Source: Neurospora tetraspora
Lineage: Eukaryota > Ascomycota > Sordariomycetes > Sordariales > Sordariaceae
Direction of reading: 5' to 3'
NCBI RefSeq assembly: GCF_033439725.1
Contig: NW_026944387.1
Span: 1,364,001 to 1,428,000 of the forward strand
DNA: 64,000 nucleotides
In this document: positions 44,787 through 56,534 of the stretch, in pieces
Layout of the letters: every line of letters begins with the position of its first letter
Numbering within the stretch: the first letter of the stretch is position 1
The notes under the pieces: model-generated
The model's input: the letters and a program-made list of their open reading frames with translations, nothing else
What the model was told of the DNA's origin: nothing
Database searches by the model: none
Program-made: the position numbers and the translations under genes

Positions 44787-46247
44787 ATGGAATACAAACC
44801 CCAACCCTCCTCCCCTCCCCACGTCCAAGTCCAACCGCGTCTAATCATCCACGGCGGCGCCGGCAACATCACCCCCGCCAGCCTAGGCCCGAAGCTCTAC
44901 GCCGCCTACCGCTCCTCTCTCCTAACCATCGTCTCCAAAGCGCACACCTACCTGACCACGCCCCAGTCCCAGTCCGATTCCAATTCCACTTCCTCCTCAA
45001 CAAAACTCCCATCAGCCCTCGAAGCCGCCACCTACGCCGTCACCCTCCTCGAAGACAACCCTCTCTTCAACAGCGGCCACGGCGCCGTCTTCACGCGTGA
45101 TGGAATCAACGAGCTCGAAGCTTCCGTGATGGTCAGTCGGGGACAGGCCAAGCGCGGGGTGGGCGTGACTGGGTTGCGCCACGTTCGGAATCCGATTCTT
45201 TTGGCGAAGAAAGTTTTGGAGCACGGGAGGGACGATCTTCTGGGTCGTGGAAAGAAGCTGGATAATAACGACGGGGAGTTGAATGTCCCCTCGGCGCAAG
45301 GCCATACGCTGATCCACGGCCCGACGGCGGAGAAGCTGGCGAGGCAGTATGGGCTCGAGATGGTAGATCCCAGTTACTTCTTTACGCAGATGCGGTGGGA
45401 TCAACATATTCGGGCGTTGGAGAGGGAGAAGGAGCACAAGCAGGATATGCTCGGCGCTGCTAATGGTGTTTTGACGGCGACTTGGAGCAAGGACGAGTAT
45501 CTCCCGCAGGGAACGGTCGGTGCGGTCGCGCTGGATGAGGAAGGCGTGATTTGTGTGGCGACTAGCACGGGCGGCATGACGAATAAGTTGACGGGCAGGA
45601 TTGGCGATACGCCTGTTGTCGGGGCTGGGTTCTGGGCTGAGGAGTGGACGGAGGAGGGCGATCCGACTTCTCCTCATAAGAACGCGTCGCGGAATCCTTT
45701 GTATAGCCCGGGACCGGCGGTGGTTCTGTCGGATGCGCTGAAGGGCCTGATTGCTGATTGTCTGCCTTCGCCCTTTCTGTATACCCCTGCCCACCAACGC
45801 TCGTCTGGCGAGTTGAGCACCACTCGGTCGATTGGCGTTTCTGGAACAGGCAATGGTGATTCGTTTTTTCGCACTGCTGCTGCGAGGACTGTGGGCGCCA
45901 TTGCTCGGTATTCTGCCCTTCCTTCAACCGTGGCCCTGACCAAAGTTGCTGGGCCGTCTGGAGAGCTCCAGAAGAGCGCCGAGGATCGATGGGGCAAAAC
46001 TGGCGAAGGCGAAGGTGGCATTATCGGACTCGAGTCGGTGGTCGTGCGGGACGCAAATGGTAATGTCGTCGAGACTCGGTCCGAGATCCTTCAGGACTAT
46101 AACTGCGGTGGAATGTTTCGGGCTTGGATAGACGAGGAAGGTGTCGCATATGCTCGTATCTTTCGCAAGGATCAGGATATCCCAACTTCGTATATCGGCG
46201 AAGGTAAACCTGAAGATCCGCGGGTTTGGAGTGGCGAAAAGATCTAG
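44787..46247 (+). CDS. Asparaginase-2 / taspase-family Ntn hydrolase
   Basis: Single exon, 486 aa. The family comprises N-terminal-nucleophile hydrolases (L-asparaginase/isoaspartyl peptidase, glycosylasparaginase, taspase-1) that cleave themselves before a catalytic Thr. Visible motifs are LIIHGGAGNITP at the start, LEAATYAVTLLEDNPLFNSGHGAVF with the conserved GHG, and ELEASVMVSRGQAKRGVGV. The self-cleavage site is at GTVGAVALDEEG, where Thr about 243 is the predicted nucleophile. Then follow ATSTGGMTNKLTGRIGDTPVVGAG and SGTGNGDSFFRTAAA. Substrate could be asparagine, isoaspartyl peptides or a protein; the long insert between the two halves and C-terminal extension do not settle this. The start is the first ATG that precedes the LIIHGGAG strand. 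Confidence 0.9.
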   Translation: MEYKPQPSSPPHVQVQPRLIIHGGAGNITPASLGPKLYAAYRSSLLTIVSKAHTYLTTPQSQSDSNSTSSSTKLPSALEAATYAVTLLEDNPLFNSGHGAVFTRDGINELEASVMVSRGQAKRGVGVTGLRHVRNPILLAKKVLEHGRDDLLGRGKKLDNNDGELNVPSAQGHTLIHGPTAEKLARQYGLEMVDPSYFFTQMRWDQHIRALEREKEHKQDMLGAANGVLTATWSKDEYLPQGTVGAVALDEEGVICVATSTGGMTNKLTGRIGDTPVVGAGFWAEEWTEEGDPTSPHKNASRNPLYSPGPAVVLSDALKGLIADCLPSPFLYTPAHQRSSGELSTTRSIGVSGTGNGDSFFRTAAARTVGAIARYSALPSTVALTKVAGPSGELQKSAEDRWGKTGEGEGGIIGLESVVVRDANGNVVETRSEILQDYNCGGMFRAWIDEEGVAYARIFRKDQDIPTSYIGEGKPEDPRVWSGEKI

Positions 46248-46598
46248 TAGACTAGTTAGACTGGTTCCCTTTGTCTTGAACACGCTAGCCGGTAACACGT
46301 TAGCAAAGCGCATGTTGTCTTCCAAAAAAAGAGAAATATTATTCGGATGACTGTTCTTCCGCGCTGAGGCAAAGCATCCACGCTGACCCCCTTATATGGC
46401 AAGCGTAACCAACAAACCCGTTTCTATGTTACATGGAACGCCGCCACCCAAAATGCTGACTGTCATGAAATGCGTAGACAAATACACAGCCTAGCCCAAC
46501 CGAGACGGGCCAGGTGGGAGAAAGGAGTTGAGAGAGATATAGTCGACAATCTTTGTGCATCCTAAATCGAAACTTTTTAAATGACCGCTGTATTGTAT
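46248..46598. other. Convergent 3' spacer, no gene seen
   Basis: About 350 bp between the 3' ends of the Ntn-hydrolase and TIM17 genes. No motif or repeat is recognised. Confidence 0.4.
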
Positions 46599-47371
46599 TT
46601 AAGCAAGGACTTGTTCGTTGGACGGGGGTGGCGCAGGAGCCTAAAGGTGAAGGAGAATGCGAGTTAGCCACCACTAGTTGTTTTTCTCGTAACGACGTTC
46701 CCAAGCATACCTCTAGCTTTGTGGCGCCAGCAAGCATCTTCTGGAAACCAATACCGACACCCTCAATAACAGCCAGGAGAACAGCGCAGCCGATAGCACC
46801 GTTACGGGCCGCCTTGTAACCACCACGAATCGCCAACGCGCCACCAGTGAAGAAACCGGCGATGATGGAGTTCCACGGGTCCTCCTTGTGGTTCCTTAGT
46901 CCCTTGATACCGCAGTCGAATGTGCTGAAAAGACCACCCCAAACACCTGGATGCCATATATTAGTATCGGTGCCGTGGCAAGTGCCGCATGATATGTGTC
47001 AGGCGGGTTGACTAACCGAAGTTACCGCCGAGCGCAGGGGCGCGCATCTTGATAGCAGTGATGGCGCCGATTCTCCTCTCGCCGTAAGGGCTGTTACGGA
47101 AGCCCTTGATACCGTGCCAGATCGTACCACCGATAGCCTATAGTCAGCGACATTGTGTGTCAGTAACTCCATGCAGCAGTCAACAGGGGTTGAGGCGACG
47201 GCGGCGACAACGAGGGGTTTAGGTTAACCACACTCGACGTGTGTCATCTTGTTGGTAGCCCATATGGTGGGAGAATAAGAGCAACGTAGAGGGAGAACAT
47301 ACACCCATGGCGAAGGCACCACCGAAATCGTTGAGGATAACCCACGGGCAAGGGTCGCGAGTGTGATCCAT
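46599..47371 (-). CDS. tim17: TIM17, core subunit of the mitochondrial TIM23 translocase
   Basis: Four exons: 47371-47303, 47137-47017, 46946-46711 and 46640-46599 (468 nt, 155 aa). Tim17 is a four-helix inner-membrane protein of the presequence translocase, with the family's lateral import path. The sequence starts [20 protein letters not shown], with negative residues near the N-terminus and the conserved Cys at position 8. It continues [78 protein letters not shown] and [19 protein letters not shown]. Both conserved Cys residues (C8 and the one in STFDCG) are present. The C-terminal exon reads [13 protein letters not shown]. Length is normal. Confidence 0.96.
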
Positions 47372-47990
47372 CTTGGCGGGTGGTTATGGGGATCGCGAAT
47401 TCAGCGGGGATCGGGTGGTCTTTCGGAGAGGAGTGAATATGTCGCAGTCGAGTTCTAGTTCGGAGTGCGACAATGAGGGAGGGAGGTCGTCGGGGAGCAA
47501 GGCGACGGGCGGTGGTGGTGGTGGTGGAGGACTGGTGGTGTTGCTGGGTGGGAGTCGGCGGGGATGGATGGATTTGTGGTAAAGATACGGGCGCGGAGTT
47601 CGGAGACGTTTGGTGATGATCTCAGAAGCCAAAGAAAATTATGACCGCCTTGCAGGGGTCAGTTCCGGGCAGGCCCACCGACCTTGCTGTGCCAAGACCC
47701 GGCTTTCCTGGCCCGAGCGTCTCTTGTTTCAGTGTTACTCGGTACCTCGCCGATACATCGAGACTCTCCCCGCTACATTTTGCCCCAACATCTTGTGATA
47801 TCGATGAGTCCAACCGCCGATGATCTGTGATGGTCTCGTTGGTCGCCGACTAGGGGGTCCATATTACCGGTATGACTTGCATTCAGCACGAGTTACGGAG
47901 TGCTAGCAACCCTTCTCGAAGACATTCCACGGTGTCCTCCTAACATCACCTTGTCTCATATTTTGGTACCTTCGGGTACCTTCCATCCAC
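47372..47990. other. TIM17 upstream region, GGT-rich
   Basis: Promoter side of TIM17. It contains a GGTGGTGGT run near 47514-47530. The short open frames around 47380-47630 on both strands are low complexity (Gly/Arg or Pro/Ser) and are not called genes. Confidence 0.45.
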
Positions 47991-48054
47991 TACTCGTGTT
48001 ACACCCCCACTTTTTTGGGGCTCGCCGAACTCACACCCTCTAAAGAGGGTGTTC
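47991..48054 (+). repeat. Left terminal inverted repeat
   Basis: Starts TACTCGTGTTACACCC and ends CTCTAAAGAGGGTGTTC. Its reverse complement is found at 51301-51364 with 56 of 64 positions identical. It remains GC-normal, unlike the interior. Confidence 0.9.
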
Positions 48055-50314
48055 ACCACCCAAACCGAGCCGGCTAAAACGACTGTCTCTCTAACTTGAA
48101 CGACTATACCTATATACCTATATATAAGCGACCCAATAAGAGACCATATTACTGCCCACTAAATTAACATATAAACAATATAATTTAACATTTCTATATT
48201 AAAATCGATAAAAGTTATAAGGTTATTTACAGAAGGGGGGGCGCTAAGCACTAAATTTACTAAGTTTACTAAAAAGACCGTTTATATCGACAATATATAT
48301 TTATACGTACAAAATTAAAATTATTAGTAAAAGTATAACTATTACTATAAATACTAACTGTAATTATAAAACTAGCCGCCTTATTAGTAAATTGATTACC
48401 CTATCTAATAACTAAACCACTATAGAAGTTAATTACTTAGAAGAAGTCCTATATTACTAATACCCTAATTAAGAAGGGATGAAGGTATCCCCATCCTCGC
48501 CATTGTTAAGTATACTAATATATAAATTGGTTGTAGAAGTAAGCGTATTTATAAAGCTATCTATACTTCTCTTCTTCGTACTTTATTAAATTATACTTCT
48601 AATTATATCCTCTTTCGTCGTAATAAATCCGCCTCAATTTTAACCTCTTATTCCCGTTATTATACTAATTACATAGCAGTTACTCTCTTCTTCTTAGGAG
48701 GAAATTATATTAAAACTCTAAGAAAAGTATTATACGAAGAATTATAGCATACGCTAGTATTATTATCGAGGGCCAAAAATTATTATAGTACGTATAATAT
48801 AGGTTATACACTATTCTTAACTTAAAGGCGACGATTTAAAATAGGGAAAGGATCTTCCTTTCTACACGAATAAAATAATATAATAGGAGTAATACCGAAA
48901 CGTTCAACGTTAAAATTTATTATATAATTAGGGAGATCCTTAAATTTAGAGGGTAGCCCAAATTTTTATAATAATTTCATAGTATATTATTTAAAGTAAG
49001 GTATATTAATGAATTCGTATATTTCGTTATATTTTTTAATAATCTCCTTCCGAATTAATTTCTCTATTTTATTCTAAATATAAAGTTATCGATTACTATC
49101 GCTAATTCCTAATTCCTATAAAACTAATTAATTAATAATAATAATATTATTATTTAATAATTTATTTTTATTCAATATATTTTCATCGTTCTACGTATTT
49201 GTTTCGTTGGATATATTTCCTTTATTTAATATATTTTCATCCCCCGAAATAAATAATTATACTAGCTTATTAATTAAAGTGAAATTTAACGTAATATATT
49301 ACAAAATAGTAATAATAGAAGGGGGGGGTAATATATATTAAATTTCAAACCCTAAAATAGCGGAATAATTTAATAAAATATTACTAAGATAAGTAATAGT
49401 CTCTACTTAAATGAGTTTATATAATTAGCCTAAATAATTAAATTAATAGTAAGGAACGAAATAATACCTAATACTATATATAATAGGGTCCGTACAGACG
49501 GCGTATTTAAAATAGTAAATTAAATCCGCGATGTTATTAAATTTAATCGCGCTATATTATATTACCTAATATATATCCGGAATATTTATACCTATACTAA
49601 GCAAAATAGTAGTGAGTATTATCCGATACGTTGAATCTAGCCGCTTAAAATCCTTACATATAACTTTTTAATTTCGGGGACGAATATCAGCGTCGTACTT
49701 ACGGATTACCCTTACCGCTTATAATAATTTATAATTAAAGAATATAAAATATTATAAAAAATACGCCCGGGCGGAGAAAAGAAATAGTTTACTATTAATA
49801 TAAATAATAATTTTTAAAATAAAATAAATATTAAGCGGGGAAACGTCGGGCGTAAATACGCCGAAAAGGAATTCAAACTACTGGTAATCCTTAAACGCGC
49901 CTTATAGAATTAGTTATAGTACTATTATAATATTAGAATAGTTAATAAAAGTGTAAATAATAGTGAATTTACTTAATGTATAACTCTTTAAGTAAAAACC
50001 GCTATACTTATATATATAATATTATACGCTATAAATAAGAATAGCTGTATACCCAAACTAAGAGATATTAAATAGAATAGTAATTTTAATAATATAAATA
50101 TTTATAAATTATTTTTAAAACGTATACTATTAAAATATAATATATAATTCGTTAATAGTAATAAAAATAATCCGCTAATTAAATAAAGTATTATACATTA
50201 ACTCTATAAATTTTACGTAGGTAGCTTATTCTAAACCGAAGAGGATATATATAGTTTCTAAATTCTAAATCTATTTAGAAGCGTAAATATTATTAAAGGA
50301 TTAATTAAAGCTCG

Positions 50315-50388
50315 TTTAAAACTGATAGGGGAGTTAACCTTTAAACCTAATAGGAGAATAAAAGGTTAATTCCCCTATCGGTTTTAAA
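50315..50388. repeat. 28-bp inverted repeat (hairpin) inside the AT-rich element
   Basis: Arms 50315-50342 and 50361-50388 are reverse complements around an 18-nt loop, with two mismatches that are both transitions. Core of the arm: GATAGGGGA.TTAACC. It could be the remains of a small nested element or an internal structure of the host transposon. Confidence 0.75.
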
Positions 50389-51300
50389 TATAATAAATAT
50401 AGATTCCATATTTCTATAATTAATTGATTAATTAGAATAGGCCGAATACCCGGGAATTTAATAATGATATTATACTATTCCTCGCTAAGCTAATTAAATA
50501 ATATAATTTAAATAGTAACTTGATCAGCTAAGATAATAAATATAATTTAAAAGATAATATTCTTTCTATAGTTAGTATGGGTAATAAAGATTGTATTGCT
50601 TCGTTGGTAAATAATATAATAAATAGATTTAACTTAATTAAATCTCAGATAAGGCTAATCTTAGTTTAGCAGTAACCCCTAATTTAATAAATGAGTAGCG
50701 ACCGTATTAACGAAATCACATTAAACGTTTTTATTATTATTAAATATTATATATTATAATACTTCGCTAATCTAACCCTAGAAAGCCGAGTTAGGAAGCC
50801 GGACGTATTAAGTTAACGAAAATTGGCAATATAACGAATAAATATTATAATATTCTTAATATTAGATTTATAATCGTATATTATATATATTAATTTTCGT
50901 ATTAATGCGACGATAAGTTGCGAAAATAGAGTATACGATCCTTTTAAATACAATTTTGCGTACAATAAAACCTACCCCTATAGTATTAATGAATAATAAA
51001 ATCGTAATGGAAATACAAAAAAAGTATATAGAAATAGATTTATAATATATATTATCCTCAGACACTTTATTTAATTCAATTCAAAATTTTTATAGTAGTC
51101 TAATATTCGAATATTTACGTAGAAATTAAATATTCCTTATATATATTAGCCGATTTCGTTTAAACTATATATAGACGTAATCCTAATATCATACCATTTA
51201 GACCCACAGGGTACAAAGAGACTGCGCCACGTATAGCGGCGGAGCGGATGGGGGCTGACATTGGAGTATGACTGTTATGAGAGACTAGACCTCTGATAGT

Positions 51301-51364
51301 GAATACCCTCTTTGGAGGGTGTAAGTTTGGCGAGCACTAAAAAAGTGAGGGTGTACCACGAGTA
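51301..51364 (-). repeat. Right terminal inverted repeat
   Basis: Reverse-complement partner of 47991-48054. About 70 bp of GC-normal sequence lies just inside it (51225-51300). Confidence 0.9.
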
Positions 51365-53765
51365 TCTATAATATTACTAGTGATAATTGATATGGGTTCA
51401 ACGTGGCTTGATTGTGTGTGTGTGTAAGACTGGCTCTGTAGACTTGAAGCTCTGGTATCTAGATAAAAATTCCGCATATCCCAGTCTAGCTGGGCACGTG
51501 CACGCCCAGTGGATCCCCTGGCCTCTGACAGTATCTTATTCGCCCTGCTTTCTTCAGCTGATTCCGAACCATGAAGATGATGTATCGAACAACACGGCGA
51601 TCACTTGCTTGTGTTTTAACTCAGCTGTCTTGGGGGTTTCGACTTTGAAAGCTTTCACGGGCGCTCTATGCCCTGAGAACTTGGATCTCGGGGTATTTCG
51701 AAGAAACAAGATGCTTCATCGGCAAAGAGCCTCTGCGGACAACGTGACAGCAGCATTGCACGACATATGCGATCTCGACGCGTCTCATCACCATCCGATG
51801 TCGCTTCATGGAAAAAAAAAAGCCATTTTTTCGACCAATATTCGAGACCGCATAGCTGGATTGTGGTGTGATTTGATCTGGAATTGGAAAGGTACCTTTT
51901 TGCCTTTTTGTTGTGGTTGTGATACCCAACCTCGAAGCAACCTACATCGGACTGGCTCAATCTTGCTGTTCCACGACAGAGCAAAGACCCAAGGACTGGG
52001 CTGGATCCCGCGGTTATCATGCAGAATATTCGTAAGAAGCCATCACTGTCTGCAACTGATGGTGTTGAAGCTCGCCCAGACACCAACCGTGGCGTCAAGT
52101 CTATTGATCGCCCATTGTCTGGGGCAGAGCGGAGTATTATAAGAAGAAGCCATTGCCAATCCCTCATGCCAATCCGTTCCTTTTGATGGTTCATTGTTTC
52201 ACCTACTCGTGTGACTCAGCTGAGCTTGACAACAACGAGGCTGTAGTTGGCTATTGGCTATCCGAAAGGGGTTAGATGCCTCCGTCCTTCTTTCGACCCA
52301 TCCGTTCTGGATTATAGGGATGCGACTATCCTACCGAACGGACTTATATATCACCAAGATATGGATGGTGTCGTCACCCCCTGATCTCGCGTCATCGTTC
52401 GGCATACCGTGAGCACTTTCCCCAGTGATTAGAGACCCAAGCAAACATGACAGATATTTGCTATTGCGACATGGGCGAGCATGAAGCGAAGCCCAATGGA
52501 AGCAATGGCGTTCTGCATATACCATGCTCGCCCAACTCCTCCACTTCTTCCTTGACACCATCTCGGCCCATCATCCCCAGAAACTTTGTTTGGAGACTTC
52601 AAGGTGGACGACGTGCCAGCAGCTCCACCACCTCGACGGAGCCCGATCAAGAAGACGCCATGGCTGCAGTGGATGTAGTCGTGGATGGGCCCATCAATGG
52701 TGTCCTCCGTGACTCGTTCGATCCCTGGAATCGACACAACCACCGACGGCAAAAGGGAGGCGGAAAGGGGAGTGTCAACGGCCGTGATGATGATGATGAA
52801 GTCTGCAAAGGCTGCATCAAGATCTCGAGCGCGAGGGCATCAACAGCACTACGCGACAGGAAGGGGGCAGGTTCACACGGTGAGTCGGTTCTATTTACTT
52901 AGATATCTTTGTCCTGGTTGACCGGCATACCCCATGATTTGCTGCCCCCATCATGCCCTTCCTTACCTACTGCGTACAAATAGATGAACCCTGAACCCCC
53001 ACGTCCTACCGATGAGGCTCTATATGCTACCCTTTCCCAGCACCAGTCAAACATGCCGATGGGTTGTCATCCGTTGCATCCAAGGTTCCTGGCGCGGGAT
53101 ACCTTTTCCCTCTTTGTCATCGGAAACTCTTGTCACCCAATGCCACGTTCCGTTTGCATTAGGGCTGAAGTCGGCTCTTCCAAGTGGGGTTTTTGGACGA
53201 TGATGCAAAGTCCGATCACGCCTTGGAACATTCAAGCCGGGGTGGAGGAGTACTCCCATGGCAAATGATTATCCTTTGTACGTGGGCAGATGGAATGTCT
53301 CCTCCTCTTGTGCATGCTGGAGATATGAGGTTCTTTGTCGTGAGATGAAAGCATGCAGGTGTTGGAAGCATCAATCGGACGGATTCTGTGCACGTGGGGC
53401 ACGCTGGCTCCAGTGGCTACCACAGGGCTCAGGGGTCCTGACGCGCCCCCTGAAAGAGGAGCCTAGGCCCTAGACCCCAGATGGTGGGGCCGAAGGGGTG
53501 GAACTCCCCGTCAATGTCACAATGGCCTCCAAAATGTCGTCAGCCAAAAGACGGGACCCCATTCCACGTCGGCATCGGCCTCCCGACTTGCTCATACGTG
53601 AATCACCTTTCATAGGTATCGATGTTGGCATCTTGTTGAAATTTTTCATTCCTACTTGGATATCATTTCTATTTGCTAACCTCCTCTACCGGTCATTGTC
53701 CAGAGTCATCGACCTTACCGACTGCGGCGCGTCCGAATCCCGCCAATCCCACAGTCACAGTCACA
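51365..53765. other. Gene-poor region right of the transposon
   Basis: 2.4 kb without a convincing gene. Long but motif-free frames overlap on both strands (51387-52142 on +, without ATG; 51655-52194 on -). A 151-codon + frame with a genuine ATG (52447-52902, starting MTDICYCDMGEHEAK) is possible but has no recognisable domain. The last part is the promoter and leader of DUG2. Confidence 0.4.
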
Positions 53766-56534
53766 ATGCCCGGAACACTACAACATTCCGATCTCGACGA
53801 TGGCGGCCCCGAGGCTGCCCCCGATCAGTTGCAAGAGTTGAAGCACGACGGCTCGGTCCTCTCCATCGCAGTGTCAGGCGACTACATCTTCACCGGCACC
53901 AGCAAGGGTCAGATCGTTGTCTGGTCCCTCGGCACCTACCAGCTCGTTCAGACCATCCAAGCCCACAAGCGAAGCGTCCTCTGCCTTTTCCTCTCTCAAG
54001 ACGGCAAATACCTCTTCTCGACCGCTTGCGAGCCAATAATCAACGTATGGTGCCCGAAGACATTCACGCGACTCTACGAGATCTACAGCACCTACGACGT
54101 CGGCGATGTCTTCAGCGTCGTCTACTCCCCCCAGAACGAGACGGTATACTTTGGCACACAGACACAGTACATACAATGGGTCGGCTTGAAGGACCAAGAC
54201 AGAAAGGTCTCGCACGACTCCGCCAACCACCCGGACAGGCGACAGCATAAGTTCTTCGATTCCCGTGCTGTTGGCGGCACCTCCACCCCTAGGCGCACCG
54301 AGGATTACTATTCCCTAATACCCAGGGCCGAGACCGTGCTCGAAGTCGATCCGTATGCCATTGAGAAATACGCACACTACGGCTGGGTATTTTGCATGCA
54401 GATCGCAAAGGGCCCAACCGTTCTGGTGGACGACGATGAGGAAGTTCTTGTCTCGGGTGGCGGTGACGGCACCATCAAGCTATGGAGACTTAGCGACAAG
54501 GGGCCCGGGTACCATGAAGATGAGGATACCAAGGGCAGTATTCAGGAGCTTATGGTGCTTGGGGAGGATGATACCGAGTCCGTCATGTCCTTGTTTGTGG
54601 ACGGTTCCTTCCTTTATACCGGCAAGCTAGGCGGTATTATTGAGCTTTGGGATCTGGATACCAAGCAGAGGTTGAGAGTGATCCATGCTCATACTGGAAA
54701 CATCAATGCCGTTGGATTGAGGTTCGGACTCCTTTGGAGTGCCTCTACTGACGGATTTGCTTCTGTAAGAACCCTCGTCATTATCTTAAATTCAGACGCT
54801 GACATTTCGTAGAAACACAGCGCAGCCCATACTGCCGAGGAGTCCAATGGCACTTCTCAGGACGTCAGCCAGCGATATCAGTGCCTCAGCCGATGGAAGG
54901 CACACGATGCCAAGATCCTTTCAGCAGCTGTCGCCACATACCAAAACAACCAACTGTTCATCACCGGAGCCAACGACAACACTGTCCGGATATGGCATGT
55001 TAACGGCGCGCCTGCGGAAACCGAAGAGGCGGACGGTGAGCATGAGGATATGATGATCCGCTCCCTTCGCCAGTTCGTCTCGTACAAGACTGTTTCATCA
55101 CGTCCAGAATTTACCGAGGATTGCCGTAAAGGTGCAACCTTCCTGGGTTCCTTGTTCAAGCGACTGGGCGCTCAGGTAGAGATGCTTAGTTCCGATGGTC
55201 CACACAACCCAGTTGTCTTTGCAAAATTTAGCGGAAAGCTTGAGCCCGCCGAGAAGCGGAAGAGGGTTCTGTTCTACGGTCACTACGATGTGGTCCCCGC
55301 GGATATGGCTGGTGAGAACTGGAAGACGGACCCATTCAAGCTTGTCGGGCAGAATGGCTATCTCTACGGTCGTGGTGTCAGTGATAACAAGGGACCCATC
55401 ATAGCCGCTCTTTACGCCGTCTCCGATCTGCTGCAGGCCAAGGCTCTGGACTCGGACATCATCTTCCTGATCGAAGGCGAAGAAGAGTCTGGATCCCGAG
55501 GCTTTGAGGAGACCATCCACAAGCACAAGGACCGCATCGGCCACATCGACTACGTGCTTCTTGCCAACAGTTACTGGCTAGACGACGAGGTACCCTGCCT
55601 GACCTATGGTCTCCGCGGCGTCCTCCACGCCACCGTTTGCGTCGACTCAAAGCACCCCGATCTGCACTCGGGCGTAGACGGAAGCAACATGATCTCCGAG
55701 CCCCTGACGGACCTGACCCTCTTGCTCGGAAAGCTCAAGGGTCCCAAGAACAAGGTCAACATCCCCAGCTTCTACGACGGCATCCTGCCCATCACCGAAG
55801 AGGAAGAGCTGCGCTACGACGACATTGCCGGCATCCTGATCAAGCGCAACCCCACCGCCGGCCCCGTCGACGCGCTCAAGCGGAGCCTGATGGCGCGCTG
55901 GCGCGAACCCAACCTGACCATTCACCGATATAACGTTTCGGGCCCCGATGGCAGTCTAATCAGTAGTCATGCCACCGCCAACGTCAGTATCCGTCTGGTT
56001 CCCGGCCAGGAAGTCGAGGAGGTCATCTCGAAGCTCAAATCCTTCCTCAAGGCCGAGTACGAGAAGTTTGATAGCGAAAATACCCTCACCGTCCGCATCG
56101 ACAATAAGGCCGAGCCGTGGTTGGGCGTTCCGGGTAATTACATCTTCCGTACCCTCGAAGAAGCTGTGATGAGAGCGTGGGGCGGCTCCTCATCATCTTC
56201 CCCTTCCACCTCCACCACCTCGGACACAGACTCCCCATCATCATCGCCCTCAGATAACGAGAAAGCCAACGGCGTAACCCTCCCGCCCAACGCCACAAAC
56301 GGCGAAACCACCTCCACAGGCGCCGCCGCGCCCAAGACCAGAAAACCGCTGTATATCCGCGAAGGCGGATCGATCCCGCCCATCAGGTTTTTGGAGAAGG
56401 AGTTCAACGCGCCCGCGGCGCATTTGCCGTGTGGACAGGCGAGCGACTCGGCGCATTTGCATAATGAGCGGTTACGGTTGGTGAATTTGCAGAAGAGTAG
56501 GGAGATTTTCACGACGGTTTTTAGGAAATTGTGA
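53766..56534 (+). CDS. dug2: DUG2-like WD40 / M20 peptidase of glutathione degradation
   Basis: Two exons, 53766-54764 and 54813-56534 (2721 nt, 906 aa). In yeast, Dug2 with Dug3 forms a cytosolic amidotransferase-type complex that removes the gamma-glutamyl group of glutathione. The N-terminal half shows WD40 blades: SVLSIAVSGDYIFTGTSKGQ, IVVWSLGTYQL, DGTIKLWRL, GIIELWDL, ANDNTVRIWHV. The C-terminal half is an M20 metallopeptidase fold: LFYGHYDVVPA (metal His and Asp), YGRGVSDNKGPIIAA, LIEGEEESGSRG (catalytic Glu pair), HSGVDGS and the final CGQASDSAHLHNE. A Ser/Thr-rich insert of about 55 residues separates the late M20 strands (WGGSSSSSPSTSTT to GAAAPKT). The start is the ATG before PGTLQHSD. 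Confidence 0.93.

Larger units (their letters stand above)
47991..51364. mobile_element. RIP-destroyed DNA transposon with 64-bp terminal inverted repeats
   Basis: The left end 47991-48054 and the right end 51301-51364 are inverted repeats of 64 nt with eight mismatches, six of them transitions. Both ends read TACTCGTG inward, so the element proper is CTCGTG...CACGAG flanked by TA on each side. That fits a TA target-site duplication as in Tc1/mariner (Fot1/pogo) elements. The interior (about 48110-51190) is extremely AT-rich with stop codons in all frames, and no transposase can be read, as expected after heavy RIP. At 3.37 kb it is longer than a typical Fot1-type element, so a nested insertion or another superfamily is possible. 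Confidence 0.85.

Noticed and set aside
48110-51190. Centromere-like or mitochondrial insert (AT-rich core)
   Set aside because: Flanking inverted repeats and TA ends identify a transposon. The core has no tRNA or recognisable organelle gene.
51387-52142. 251-codon + frame right of the transposon
   Set aside because: It has no ATG start, overlaps a long minus-strand frame, and shows no domain or codon pattern.
52447-52902. Possible 151-aa protein starting MTDICYCDMGEHEAK
   Set aside because: It has a true ATG but low-complexity composition, no motif and several overlapping alternatives. I left it out of the gene list.
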